64,000 nucleotides of DNA from Azolla pinnata (GCA_037176905.1 JBBBWG010029976.1:7460-71459), one strand, 5' to 3'; counted from the stretch's first letter, positions 16,145 through 29,530 are shown. Notes: generated from the sequence alone by a model not told the origin. Program-made: numbers and translations.

Positions 16145-18412
16145 CTGTATGTCGTCATACAGAACTCTCTAATAAGCCTGTACAGGCTGTGCATTTCCAT
16201 CAGTATGGCTCATCAGATTAACTATTTCATTTACAAAATCTTTGAAGACCTTTCTATCTATCAAAAATTTCTCTATACAGATGGATTTCTAGTTCTATCA
16301 ATCTCACACTTCTGTCTTCATCTCCAAAAACGTGCACAAGCTGTCCAGAACAGAAGTCTGCAAAGTAAAAATTACATTCTATAATACACCTGAAGCTGTA
16401 GTATCTCAATAAAAGATCATCCATAGTATTACTTTGCCCCAACAGTTCAATCATAGTGCCATGTCTCACAGCCTATACTGGCCTCCCGAACACTAATACA
16501 GGCATACACATACAAAGGGCATGAACCAAAGCAATATTCGAATTGAAACAATCATGAAAAGAAAAAACTAGAGAAATCTTGCATGTGCAGGTAATCAAGC
16601 ATAGATATAGATGGATTACATCTTGTAAAACATGGTGGAAGTATTATTATGCACAAGAACAGATATATTTCAGATTAACCAAATGAGGTTAGAACATAGG
16701 AGCAACGGCATAGCTCCTTCATCAAGTATACACTAACTCTGGTAGAAGGAACCCGGAGACACTGCTGAAAATCAAGAATTTCCCTATGACCTTTTGGTTC
16801 GTGAAGAAATGACGCATTGTAAGATGAATGTTGAATAACAGCTTCAATGCTTCACATCTCCAGTACCTCAACAAAGTTGCACAAGAATGCCAGGCCAACA
16901 AATGTTTCACAGTGGCAAGAAGAGATCTCAAAAACAAAGCAATATGTTGTTGACTAGAAGTTGGGAAGTCTTGTTGCAATTGGTAATGCTAAATCATCAA
17001 TTTTGCACACTTGCTTCAGTGATCACTTCAAAATGTAAACCACCATGATAAGGAGCCTAACGTATATATGTGTCTATGATGCTAACCAAAAGATAGACAC
17101 AGTGGAGAGGGTCACCTAAGGACACAAAACATTCAATCACATTACCAATGTGGATATTCTATACATAGATCCTAAGAAACCTTGAGCCTTTACTAGTTTT
17201 CCAATGATTGTGAGCACGGATCCTAAGAAACCTTGAGCCTTTACTAGTTTATCAATGTGGATATTCTGTATATAGATTCTGGTCTGGAGGAGTGTGTCTG
17301 GGACAGATATTAGCGTTGAAGAAGTGGCGAGTATGGTTGACTAAAATCCACAGCTAGTAAGCATACATGTTCCTACCTATGTATATGCATCATGTACACA
17401 TGTATGCATATAAGTACACATCACAAAGAAGCATGTACACCGTTTCCAAGTCCATAGCATGTACAGAAGATTAACGTACAAAAATACATGATGCTTTTCA
17501 GATACGCAGAAATACATTCACCAAAATCCTCAGTGCACTATTCATCAGGTACACGCAAACATGCTGATAGGTAGAAAAAAATGAGGGGAGATAGAAGAGA
17601 CCTTATATCCCCGGTTGAATAGCATGAGACCTTCAACCCCAAGTTCGCTTTTGCAAGATTACATCAACAAATTCATGATTTTTTGCCTATTTTCTTGAAT
17701 ATACGAGCAAATGATCATTAATTAGTTGAGAAAATATCCCAGGTTAGATATGCGTTCTAGCATGAAAAACCGATACCAGCGGGATTCTAACATGGCTATG
17801 TCCGTGGGATTATGATACCTTCACCAGTGAAATCAAAGTAGCCTGATGCGATTCATGTCATCCTCGGATTGTTCCTCTAATGGTATTAGCCCTAAAATAC
17901 TGCTCAACAACCGGGGGGGGGGGGGGGGGGGGGAGGAGGGAAAAATTAAACGTATTCAGGGTATTAGACTGTTATGATTCTACCACAGGACAGGCAACTA
18001 CGAGACGAACAAAAACTCCGCCATGTAATCAGTGTGGCTTGGTTCCCTTGCCTTGCAAAGCTCATGGAAGCAAACAGCTAGTGGAGTGGAATAGTCCCCG
18101 TAAATGTGTGTGAGTGTGTTGTGTACAAGCTTGCTAGTCCTGAGCTTTTGAAGCATTGTCATCCTGTGATGGAATCATAACAGTGTAATACCCAGCAAAT
18201 TAGGGTTCTCGTCGAGCTATTTCGGAGCTCATACCACTAGAAGAACCAACCGAAGGAACCGAATTACATGCGCGTCAGCACAGATCCCGCGGGGCAGAAC
18301 ACGGGAGAGGGGAGGGAGGAAAATCCAAGAACAGAAGAGAAGGATTCGGCTCACTGGCGGCAAAATGAGTAGCAAAACAAAATGCTGAATTTGAAGTCTG
18401 GAGAAGGGAGGG

Positions 18413-18417
<5 letters not shown>
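16145..18417 (-). promoter_or_regulatory. DCL1 upstream region, probable leader intron
   Basis: No coding sequence is visible. The minus-strand acceptor just before the DCL1 ATG implies at least one leader intron. A candidate donor (CTAGTG followed by GTATGAGC) lies near 18231-18238, after a CT-rich minus-strand stretch that looks like a first exon. The region also holds a direct repeat of about 32 bp (GATCCTAAGAAACCTTGAGC at about 17167 and 17219) and a run of 21 G at 17913-17933. Leader boundaries are inferred. Confidence 0.4.
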
Positions 18418-18448
<31 letters not shown>

Positions 18449-18690
18449 AGCGACAAACGCAGGGAAGACGATGGGAGGAGGAGGAGGAAGAAGAAATGAG
18501 CAGCAACAGCAAAACACAGGCTGGAGGGAACGCAAGAGCTTCGATCTGCACAGAAGAAGAACGAAGAAGAAGACGAAGAAGAACGAAGAAGACGACGAAG
18601 AAGACGACACAAAAAGGCATACGGAGTACATATACGCACCGTATACGCGTGGGCCTACGGTCCGCATACGCGTACGCGTACATGTACGGG
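18418..18690. repeat. (GA)n, GAAGAC and TACGCG tracts upstream of DCL1
   Basis: (GA)n at about 18416-18444 and GAAGAC/GAAGAA runs at about 18553-18610 are followed by alternating purine/pyrimidine DNA (GTATACGCG and GCATACGCGTACGCGTACAT) at about 18638-18690. On the minus strand this reads as a CT-rich leader preceded by a promoter-side alternating tract. Confidence 0.7.
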
Positions 18691-18755
18691 CTGTCCACAC
18701 GTGTGTCATCTATGGGGTTCAGAAGATATCACAATACCTGTCTTGGTTCAAATCC

Positions 18756-18857
18756 AAACCCTAAACCCTAAACCCTAAACTAAACCCTAAACCTTAAACT
18801 GAACCCTAAACCCTAAACTAAACCCTAAACCCTAAACCCTAAACTGAACCCTAAATA
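18756..18857. repeat. Interstitial telomere-like array
   Basis: About a dozen AAACCCTAA-type units, some imperfect (AAACTAAACCCT, CTGAACCCT), stand in one block. This is the plant telomere unit but degenerate, so it is an internal array and not a chromosome end. It lies just beyond the likely DCL1 transcription start. Telo-box motifs are known promoter elements in plants, and a role here is inference. Confidence 0.85.
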
Positions 18858-20138
18858 GATCTCGATCTGATCTGCCGTTTGATTCCTTCTGCAGAACGCC
18901 TCGATCCATCGCCTCTGGTCGCGTACTGAGTCGACGAGCTTTTGTCTGTGACCCGGATCACTGAGAAATCTCGACACCTTCGTCGATCGAGCTGCAAACA
19001 GAAAAAACAAGTCCGCGTTTTAGATTGCAATGCCTGAAGCATGTTGTCGATGATGGCCACATCAATCGACCCAAGACCTTGCATCTCTCGCTATTCTTGG
19101 AAGGGTTGCGACCTGCGATTGTAGTATCTGTCCCCAGAGTCCCCAATCAAAAGGAACAGTCGTGAATGACCAAAATGAATCGACGACTTCCATCGTAGCC
19201 AAGCTCGCAATCTACGTTAGTTGGCATGGCATTGGAAAAACCACATTAGTGTAGTGAATGCTTACCGAAGAAGAGTTGCAACCTATTCTGTCCACAGGCT
19301 TTGTCACCAAAGCACAGATACAAAATCTCACAAACCTCATTTACCCAATAGAGCTGAATAACCAAACCTTCCCAACATATTCTGTGCAGAGGATTTTGTC
19401 ACCAACTGAATTTGGCTTCCATGGTAACCCTACACAATGCAATCTATGTTGGCATGGCCTACAACTCTCACAAATTAACAGGAAGTAACATATTGTAGAT
19501 GTGTAGTTGCTTATGGGGATGTGGATACAGTAAAATCTCATTACCACATTGACCACATAAACCATTCATCATCGCGGCTTTTAGAATATAATAATGCGAT
19601 ATTGTTATGCATAAAGGTGCATACATATCTACATACATATGAACAGACAGGTAGGTATATATATATATATCCATGTTCTCAGGAAATGTAAGTAAGCTTC
19701 CCACTACAAATAAGCAATTAGTGGAAAACAACATTCTTCAGAAATGCCCAATTGGATAAGCTTTCTCAATGCAAATTCACAAACTGTGGAGAACTTCAGA
19801 TGCCTCCAGCTGGATAATCGCACGAAACACTTTGATTCTTGCTGATCAAAGTATATAATCTCCGAGCTCATATATAATGTGCAGTGCACACATAGCTGAG
19901 CTTCCTGCTGCCAAAATAGATGAACATTGCACCTTTCTAATGACTTTCATACGAAAACATATTCGCGGTGAAGCTAACAACTGTAACAGAGCTTCTCTTC
20001 ATTCGAAAAAGCTTCCCCTTCGGCTGAGACAAATTGCGGCGAAATTACTAGCTCTTTGCACATTGTCAGCTCAAATTCAGAACCTCTGCTAACTTGCCCA
20101 ATAACAAGGAAGTCAAAGCATAAATGTAGTCATTCCTT
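18858..20138. other. Spacer downstream of the CCCH helicase gene
   Basis: I see no gene here. There is a short TA run near 19655-19669 and otherwise unique AT-rich DNA, partly the 3' region of the neighbouring minus-strand helicase gene. Confidence 0.5.
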
Positions 20139-23100
20139 TCACTTCAGAGCTTGTTGTAGATCCCAAAAACAATCCCCATGGAGAGTCGCAGAGGGTGGAA
20201 GAAGCTCAAACACATAAGTCACAGGCTTTGCCTTTCCAAATGCATAGTCGTTAGAATGCTTGTAAATTCCAAGTGTAGATGTATCAAATGGTACGGATCG
20301 CACAAGGAAAAAAAAACAGTCTCTTGCGACTCTCTCGACCTAAGACAGGAAACACAGACTCAGAAAAGTTTCCAAATTTATGCACAAACAATGAAAAATA
20401 ACAAACTTGCGACAACAAACCTGCCACTTGGAATATTGATCAGTATACATTGTCAAAAGTAATGTTATGTCTGCAACGCCCTGCGACAGCAACGTGATAC
20501 TAAGAGAATAAAGGAAATCCAGAAGCTTCTTCGGAAACGATTCTTCCTTTTCTCTTTTAATTGCCCATGAGACACAATCTATTTCACTCCAAGGGATGGT
20601 AGCTGTACATAAGGGCCATTGTTCCATGCCCCAAATGATCCGCACACCGCTATCTAACAGCTGATTTACACGGTCCCATATATCAGTTCTTCCTTCATCA
20701 ATTGATTCTTTGGTATAGACTGATGTTGCAACTATTTTTTGGGGTGCATAATGCTCTGACAACCTCCGTGTAAAATAAAAATCATCTTCTCCATAAATCA
20801 AAATACTTTCCTGCTGATATGAAGGTAACAACTTGAAAAAGCTGCCCTTTTCAGGGACATCTTCAAACTCCATTGGATGGCATTGAGGTGAAGGGAGTTG
20901 AGAACCACCAGCATGGAGGAATTCACACATTTCTCCATATCTACAACCCTAGATACCCATTATAGAATAAATTAGAACTGTCATCTTGTACTAGCACTGC
21001 AATCCAGTAGCAACTATGTAATCTAGGATTGTTCCCTTGTACAAGCACAGCAATCCAGTAGTGGTTTATCTTTGAAAAGAAATTGGTAGTGTTTATACCG
21101 TTTCTGACAAAAAATACTTGCATGTAGACCGCTTTGCTGTCAAGTCATGTGAAAACTCACACAGAGAACCTTTGTTGCAAACTCCTCTTTGAAAAAATCT
21201 GCAAAGTGAAACACTTTCACTCCATGACTCAACTTCAACAGATTTTACGTCCTCCAGAATATCCTGCAGCTGAACGTTACTTAAATATTTGAGTAACGTA
21301 TGATGCTGAGCTTGTAAATGATGTCTACACAATTGCATCGTCAAATTTGATCACAATTTACCTGTCCAATCAGCTTTCGCAGCATTTCTATTTCTTCCGA
21401 ACGATGAAAATGTCCAGAAGCAACAAATTCAGTTCCATTACATATTTCAAAATCTTCAACAGGCTCACCCTTCAGTGACATGATGTCTTTCTGAAAGTTT
21501 TCCTCGTGATAAAAATCGCATGAGTGCTGAAAATCATAGGCACTGTAGTATGATGGAGGATCTTGTGACTGACTTAGAAAGTTTGGTCTACAGAGGTGAA
21601 TTTTTTCTATTATAGATGAACCTGGCAAGGGAAGCGGATCATAAGACAGAAATTATGGATACACACACACACACACACACAGAGCCGTACTCGTCCTTCC
21701 TTACTAGTTTCAGCTACTGATTGTAATCCAGTAAGTGACAAATGATGTTGAGCACACCAGAGCAGCTCACTTTCTTCTTCACGATGCAGTTCTTCCGTGC
21801 TCACAATTTTTTGGCCTGATGCATAATTAATAAGTCTCTCCAAACGTTTCTTATCCTGCATAAAGAAAGAATCCACCTCTGCTTAGATACTGATAAATTT
21901 GCCTCCAAAAGAAAAATATTCACTTTTTCTAGTCAGCTTCTATTAGGTGCTGCTTTTTCTTTTTTGGGGAGTGTTGATAATCATATCTAAGAGTTCACTG
22001 ACTTGCTCCGCCAGCATTAAGACTTACTAGCAACATGAAGGAGTCATTATCGTTCAGAGTGACAGTAAATACCTTCCATGTGCACTGCCAAAATTCGTAG
22101 GCATGCAAATTTGCAAGTAATACAGATACAGTTGAGAAAACTTCAGTTTCTCCATACAAAGTTTCCCTCTGGTAATATTTCTCCAAATATGCCTGATACT
22201 GCAAGAGCCCTGCCACATCAGTAACATGATTATATTCATCTAACAGATATGAGAAAAATGGAGCTTACCTGCAGTTCATGACCAAAAGGATGGACAATCG
22301 GGAGAGGGCTTGAATCCATCAGAGCAGCAAGAATTGCAGTTTCTCTTAATAAACCGAGCTGCCCACCTCTAACTACTAAAATAGCAGATTCTAACGACAG
22401 TGGGAGGCTTGCAATCAACCTTCCATAGAGCGTTGGAGAATATTTTCCTCTTTGGTGCGAATCCTCCAGGAGGAGAGCAGAGTTTAAAGTATCTAGAGCA
22501 TTTTTTATAGTAAGTTCTTCAGGTGGGCTCATAGCTTTGGAAAAGAAGGCTGCAAAAATGTATCAAGAAAAGGTAACAGAAAAGCACAAATCAGAACACC
22601 AAATGACTTCGAGCAATGATCATATTATCAATATCTGATTACTAAAACCACCATATTACAAAGATCCAAACATTTTTAAGCTCTATATATCTGGAGGGAA
22701 AAAACCTTAACTGACCTTTGAGCAGCAACTTCTGTAAATAGGATTGTTTATACAGTTTATTATCTGGGAAAACAATGATGTGCAAGATTGCAATGCCAAT
22801 TGAGAACACCAAAGCTAGTCTAAGTTTTCATGCCTACATTCTAATCAAGCTCCTATAATTCTCATAAGACATCAAATTCATAGATGGTTTACATGTTTGA
22901 GTTGTGTTCTTACTACAGATTAAGCAAGCAACAGCATTGTGTCAGGCTAACAACACCCTTCTGTTTCTAGATCAACATAATCATGTCTAGAAATCCCAAT
23001 CCTAGACCAGGTGACTATGGCCATTCTCCATTTAGTTACATAAATAGTTTAGTAAGATTGCTCCTATTCACCATCCTCGTAGATGAGACATCAGTTAGAA

Positions 23101-26100
23101 ACAAACCACCTACTCAATCTCATGGGATATTTTATATTCCAAGCAGCTTGAAAGCTGATAATCAGTTTTTCCTCTCCACACTCTTAAGCAAAAAAAAAAC
23201 CAATACCCATATGACAATATTTACCTATGGGGTCATTGATGGCCCTTGATTCCGCACAGGTCATAGATAGAACCTGTTCTCTCAATGACAAAAGCTGGAT
23301 GGCAGGATATTCAAACTCGTAAAAAGAATAGAAGACATCTTTTGGAACCAAACGGAAGACTTCTCCATCACAGGTACGCCCTGTTCTTCCTTTTCGCTGG
23401 TCTGCCTGAAAATACAATCAACCATCAGAAAACAAGATGAAATCATGCTGCCATATTATATATATGACAATATCTTAATACCTGCGATTTTGAAATCCAA
23501 ACCAGCCTTGGCATTCGCTTTCGCCTCTCATTATCCCAAAATATTTCCAGAGAGCGGCAAGAATCAATCACATAGGAAATGCCAGGTATGGTAACTGATG
23601 ACTCTGCCACATTAGTTGCTAGTATGATCTAAAAATTCCAGAAATAAGAACGGAATCAGATTGATTTGAGCATGGTTACCAACTACTAAACTTGTTTAAA
23701 CTTGCCCTCTTCTGTACACTTGCATCTTATTTCATATTTCTCAAATCTCATCCAATTATCTGGCATCTAGAACATCTACAGTTAGCGCAAGGCAATCTTG
23801 CTAGAATTTTTATTCAGCCAAATTTGGCTTTATTTGACAGAATTTAACCACTGGATAGCAAGAACGTGGACACAGAGTTGAACATATAAAACAGAGGATT
23901 GTAGGAGATACAGAAGTTGAAGAGCTTATGGATTCATTTTTCTAAATTCATACAGCTAACATACAAAACAGCTAACATACAGAAGTTGAATCAATGAAGA
24001 GCATTTATAAGGATGCTAAATTATCCAGATTTGTGGAATCAAAATCATTGAGCAGCCACTGGTACAGGACAGTCAAAACGACTAGAATTCTTCCTAGCTG
24101 TATGATAAATGAGAGATTTACAGGCGAACACTGATTAGAGATTTGACCCAATGCACACATTTCTTAATGATATCTACAACATGCAACCAGTGGCTGAAAG
24201 TAGGAGCTACACACGGGGTATTGAGAAACTTTGTGAATCATAATGAATCCTCACTTCTCCTTAGATTTGTCTTATATCAAGTAATGCAGCATTAATGAAA
24301 AGAAACATGTAGGCTATATATGTCGTGATATGAAATCACTCACCCTTCTAGAATAAGTGAGAGGCATCATATTTCTCTAGCAAAAAGAAGCTTTCATTGA
24401 TAAAAAAAAGGAAATTTCATGTGTTTCTCCAAGAACCTGAATATTACTCATCCCACCATGAAAGGAATATTTCTCCCAAACATGGCTTTAAACTTTTTTC
24501 TGCAGATAGATAGTAGGCTGCAGTTACCAAATTCTCCACAAATATGTCAAGGAACAATAGGAAAATTGCAAGGACACGTTTCTACTAAACACGCTTAAAA
24601 GTTTTCAAGTGATTGTGATTGTTTATCCAAGATGAATATAAGGAATATAGACAACTACCTTTCTCATTGGAAGTGAAACCTCCATTGCTCGAATGCAGTG
24701 ATCTATATCAATACTACTATGCAGAACGAAAACCCTAATATCAAGTCCCCTATGTTTCAAATAAGACCACTGCTGCTCAAGAGCTTTGTATGTTGGAAGA
24801 AAGACAAGAATATTCTTTCCGTAATCATCTTCTTTTTTATGAAGATATGTGATCAAATCTGTTATGAGCTGTTGGATGGGTTGCCCTATTTCATTCACTT
24901 CTTCAAAGGACGATAAAGATAGATCTGATGTTCCATTACCAGCTTCAGAAAAATCCAAGAAGTTCTTCACCTGTGCAAGATGCAGTACAATTATAAAGAT
25001 GTTTGTGCATGAGCTAAAATATTTGCAGCATATACACCTTCGACATTTATGGTAGCTAAGTAGATGTACCATACTTCCTCAAGGTAATGCAGTTTACATT
25101 TGAACTGAACAGAATCCCAATTTGTTCCTGAATTTGAAATAGGTATCACTTCCACCCTCTCCCCTCTGTCAAGATCCTTGAAATACTCTTTGTAAAGATC
25201 ACAATCAAATGTTGCAGACATCAGGACCAACCTGAAATAAAAATTAGTATACTTTCATACCAATAAACGATATGTGTCCATTATTAAACCAGGAGTTTCT
25301 AGATTAGTGTGTATTTTTATTTGTATAGACGAGTAGAATAAACTATAGTGGATCATAGATAGGATATATTGATTCTCAATGGTTAAACGTTGTTAGACTC
25401 ATATAAGTGACATGAAGAAATATTGATCCATTTGTACTTCCTTGAAACATAATAGGGATGCCCCCATTGGACAATCAAAATTAGCATTCTGCAAGGTGAA
25501 ACTTCAAGCATAAGGCCGATGATCTGGCAAAGTGTTGGCATTCTTTGATGATCATCGGAATCCATTGGGAGTGAGGTGGCCATAAAAGATTATTGAGAGC
25601 AAGTGAGCATGACGACGATAAAATTAACTGAATAGTTTGAGGCCATAAAAAGAGCCATCACTAAAACACAACCTGAACAGGTTTCAATGCAAAAACGGGA
25701 ATGGTTAGAGTAATGTCCAAGTTTTCTGGAATAGAATCATTTATAGTCATCTCTTAATGTTGGTCACGGTGCAACAATTCAGTGACAAGTAATTGGTGGG
25801 GCAGCATTGTCTCTAAGTGAAACCTATCTACCTCTATCAGATAAAGAGAAACTAAGCTACGGCAGCATATGTACTAAAATGTGTAAAAAGTGCCCTTCCA
25901 CGTTTTTCTAATGGGATGATATTGTCCTTACAGGATGGGCTTCTTCCCGCCAACTGGAACCCGACTTCCACATGACACAGAAAAACTCACCAACCTCCAA
26001 ACCATTTCTTTTTATTTTGCATCCAACCCAAACACAAAAATTTTGTGTCTTTGAATCTTTTCTTTTTGAAGAACCCAACAATGCACATATTTTCGAAGGT

Positions 26101-28700
26101 CTAGTATGCTCTCTTCCCCCAAGGGTGATGATGCGAACATTCATTCCATCTATGAATTGAGGAACTTCAGCCCAAGGAGTTTAAAGTTTTCCATATTTCA
26201 ATCAGCTAATTGTTGTACACAAGACACGGTTTATCAGTGATACAAGCTTTTCTGAGCATATCTTCATTGACACCCAACTTACTACGTACACAACTTTTCC
26301 AATGCCCTCCTAATTTATAAAGTTTAACAGTGAGACAGAGATAATACAGCAAGTTTAAGGTTAGAAATATATCAAAACTCTCAAGAACATATCCTCTGGC
26401 TTATATAGATCTTTATAAGATCAAGTGTGTGGACAAACCGCTTTTTATTCATTCCTGTGTATGTTTTCCTAAAACTGCGAAGTGATGTCTTCTACCCAGA
26501 TAGAAATCCTGAAAAAGTAACTGTAGAAACGATATTGCTAAAAATGCAAGTCATGAAAAAACACCTACTTGTAAGAAAGAGCGTGGAAAACTAACAAAAA
26601 AGGGCAATTAGTTGGACTAACACAAGTGAATGGTAAGGAGGTTCATCAGAAAAAGAAAATACTAGAACTTGGAGAGATAATGGTACTACAAGAGGATACC
26701 TGATGTTGCCATTCCGCAACATAAATTGTTTTATGCATGTAAGAGCCAGATCTGACTCTATTGACCTCTCATGAACCTCATCAAAAATAATTACTTTATA
26801 TCTTGACAACACCCTTGCACCTTCACTTCGAAGTTCCTCCAGAAAAACACCAGCAGTTTCAAATACGATTTTCGTGCTGTCACATCAATTTTAAAAGTTT
26901 AGCTTTCAATTCTATAGATTATGCTCATAGTCAAAAAAGATTATTAGCTAACAAAATATCATCCTCATTATTCTCATTATCTTTGTTATTAAAAAATATC
27001 TGTACTCAACTATTGATCCAAACTCAGATGAGTTCATCCTCAAGTGAGACTTCTATTTCATGCAGAAAATTCCTTTTATGTGGAAGAGAAACTGCTAGAG
27101 TCCATTAAAGCTCATGCTGCAGGTTTGAATTTAGGGAAGCTGTATAATACCCCAAGAAACTCTCTCTTTCCCAGGCACAAGAAAATTTGGCATTATTTGG
27201 AAGCGAAAGGGATGTTATTTGAGTACATGTGAGAAATATACAGATGTAGCCATTAAGGACTTAAAGGCACTGAAACTACTTGTCTACAGATGGTGCAGAT
27301 GAATATAGAGTTGGTCATCTCAATTATGTTAGTGCTTACAGCAAGCTTGGATTGATTTTCCATTCCTTAGAAGATCATAATGAAACCCTTTTTGAATTTA
27401 ATTACGCAATGGACTTGAAATCTGATTATGTTGGGGTTCTATGTAACTTTGCAACTTCTTGGAAGATTAGCCCCAAAGTAGTGGTCGCAGTGTCTAATTA
27501 GGCATTGGACTTGAAATCGGATCATGTTAGGTCTTGGAAATTTAGTGATCCAAAGTAGCGACGGCAGTGTGCAGATGGATTAATGACACTCAAATTCGTT
27601 GTGATAATAAAATGGTGCTACGAACGGACTTCTATTTTTGTATTTGTTAGTTTTTTATGTTTTTGCAAAACCGTGTATGAAAAGTATATAGTTGATCATA
27701 GATCTTGGAATTACTTCAGACCATATTCATGCTGGATGACATTTCATAATAGAGGAACAATAGAAATTAGTCATAAAAATAAGTAGCAAGATTCTATTAC
27801 CTGCAAATTTTAGATTATGATATTTCTCTTTTAAACAACCTTCTAAAAACGCTGTAAAACATTTCTAAGCTATTTGCAGGTCTAAAAGATAGATTCCCAG
27901 TTTGTCATACTACAGTATGGATTGAGAGAACTCATGGCTGAAAGCTTCCTTTGTCAGAATTCTTTCCTAAAGATCCATTCCCTGAGAATGTGAGCACTTA
28001 CCAAGCTGAAATAACCTTCTTTTGTCCGATATGAAATCCAACTTCATCTCCAAGTTGACACTCCCTTTCTTTTGCAACAGCCTTTGAAATGGCAACAACT
28101 GCAAGTCTTCTTGGCTGGGTGCACAATAAAGGACCAAAACCTTCTTCTAAAAGCATTTGTGGCACTTGAGAACTCTTCCCTACACAAGGATTTACACAAT
28201 AATAAAAACCATTCTCCATCAGCCTTTCAAGGTACCGAAACTCTAAAAAGGGCCCGATCCTAGAGTTAGTAGACACAGCAAGTCAAGGTAAAGTTTTGCG
28301 GATCAAGAAGTATTACGGTTTTAACTTCTCGGCCATTTCATATACTTTCGTCTTATGTTATTTCAAGATAAGTTTTCCTGAGCGACACAAGACCCTTAAA
28401 AAAAGTTTCCACAGGAACAAAGAAGAGAAGAACTACTCGTGACATCGGGCAAGCGAAACTTCTGATTTACATGGAGTGGAAGCAAACACGGGAAACAAAA
28501 ACAATGAGCAAACACAAAGATAAAAGAAACGAAACGTTCAGTCAAAAAGATCACAGGGAAGGGGGCGTAATGACAAAGAAGAGGAGAAGGTTACCGGTTC
28601 CAGTCTCGGCGATGATGAGCGTGACACGATTGAGCTGCACCTTGTCGACGATACGGTTCTTGCACTGCCTCACAGGCAAATCCTGCTGAGAATAACCCAT
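20139..28700 (-). CDS. DExH-box RNA helicase with two CCCH zinc fingers (Arabidopsis C3H31-like)
   Basis: Predicted ATP-dependent RNA helicase of the plant family typified by At2g47680; its substrate is unknown to me. The 14 exons, 5' to 3', are 28700-28595, 28179-28002, 26876-26700, 25231-25075, 24970-24659, 23628-23482, 23405-23225, 22549-22269, 22198-22073, 21855-21705, 21621-21362, 21263-21099, 20948-20421 and 20339-20139, giving 989 residues. Motif I is ETGTGKSS (32-39), DEVH is at 127-130, SAT at 159-161 and QRKGRTGR at 362-369. Finger 1 uses Cys713, 721, 727 and His731. Finger 2 uses Cys740, 749, 755 and His759, and is split by an intron. Exon 12 could start six bases earlier, in frame. 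The minus-strand leader has a TAGGGTTTAG telo-box directly before the ATG. Introns at 23629-24658, 25232-26699 and 26877-28001 are long. The next gene upstream on the same strand is the bZIP gene. Confidence 0.93.
27030..27560 (+). pseudogene. TPR-like gene relic inside a helicase intron
   Basis: On the strand opposite the helicase gene, two short open stretches look protein-like. One (27044-27232) contains EKLLESIKAHAAGLNLGKLY. The other (27280-27501) contains AYSKLGLIFHSLEDHNETL followed by AMDLKSD, a fair match to a tetratricopeptide-repeat helix pair. They are in different frames with stops between them, no introns, and no visible start or end. A 30-bp piece (GGACTTGAAATC) is repeated near 27411 and 27506. 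A decayed gene or retrocopy fragment is the simplest reading; the parent gene is not identified. Confidence 0.35.
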
Positions 28701-28759
28701 GGCTAAACCCTAAGAGGAAGCAGGCAGCAGACACACAAGAAGGTGGTAAGGCCAAAGAG

Positions 28760-29422
28760 ACAGGAAGAGACTACGATGTATGCGTACATATCCATGTATT
28801 GCGCCGTATGTGTGCACCGTATGTGTGCACCGTATGCACGTGCGTATAGAGTCCGCATCTATGGATGTATGTATGTATGTGTGCATGCATGCATGTAAGT
28901 ATATACGCATTTGTACGTGTGGACAGTGGACTGTATCTGTATGTATGTATGCATGCATGTATGTATGCGTGCATCTATACATGCATGTACGTAGACGCAT
29001 TATGTACGTGTGGACGGTGTACTATATTTGTATGTATGTATGTATGTATGTATACATGCATGCATGTAAGTTATACCCATTATGCACGTGTGTACAGTGT
29101 ATTGTATCAATGTGTATGTATGTATGTGCGTGTGTGTGTGTGCATGTATGTTTGCATGCATGTAGGTTTGTAGGTATGCAGGTATGTATGTATGTAGGTA
29201 TGTGCATATGCATGTATGTATGTATGTTTGCATCACCAGCACATACATACATACATAACATACGATGCATACACACACGTACCTTCATGCATGCATGTGG
29301 ATGTGGGTATGCAAGTATGTAGGTATGTAGATATATGTGTGTGTGTATGTGTTGTACGTTGGGTACGCATGCACTGCAGATACATGTATTTGCATATGCA
29401 CAGATGCATGTATGTATGTGTG
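28760..29422. repeat. TGTA/TGCA-rich simple-repeat tract
   Basis: Over 650 bases are built mainly from TGTA, TGCA and CATG steps, for example GTATGTATGCATGCATGTAT, with scattered (GT)n. It is nearly all alternating purine/pyrimidine DNA and begins about 60 bases upstream of the helicase start codon. Its short open frames, rich in Cys, Met, Tyr and Val, come from the repeat. Confidence 0.85.
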
Positions 29423-29530
29423 CGATGCATCATTGTTTGATGACAAGCATGTATGTGTGCGATGCATCGTTGTTTGAGGACAAGCATGTATGCATGCGAA
29501 TCGCGATGCATCGTTGTTTAATGACAAGCG
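29423..29530. repeat. Three copies of a 35-40 bp unit
   Basis: GCGATGCATCNTTGTTT, a few bases, GACAAGC and ATGTATG recur three times in a row at about 29421, 29460 and 29503. This is a local expansion at the edge of the TGTA/TGCA tract. Confidence 0.8.

Noticed and set aside
18745-18755. GGTTCAAATCC, resembling a tRNA B box
   Set aside because: No matching A box, acceptor stem or anticodon arm is present upstream; the context is the edge of the telomere-like array.
28770-29520. Numerous Cys/Met/Tyr/Val- or His/Thr-rich open frames on both strands
   Set aside because: They are translations of the TGTA/TGCA simple-repeat tract.
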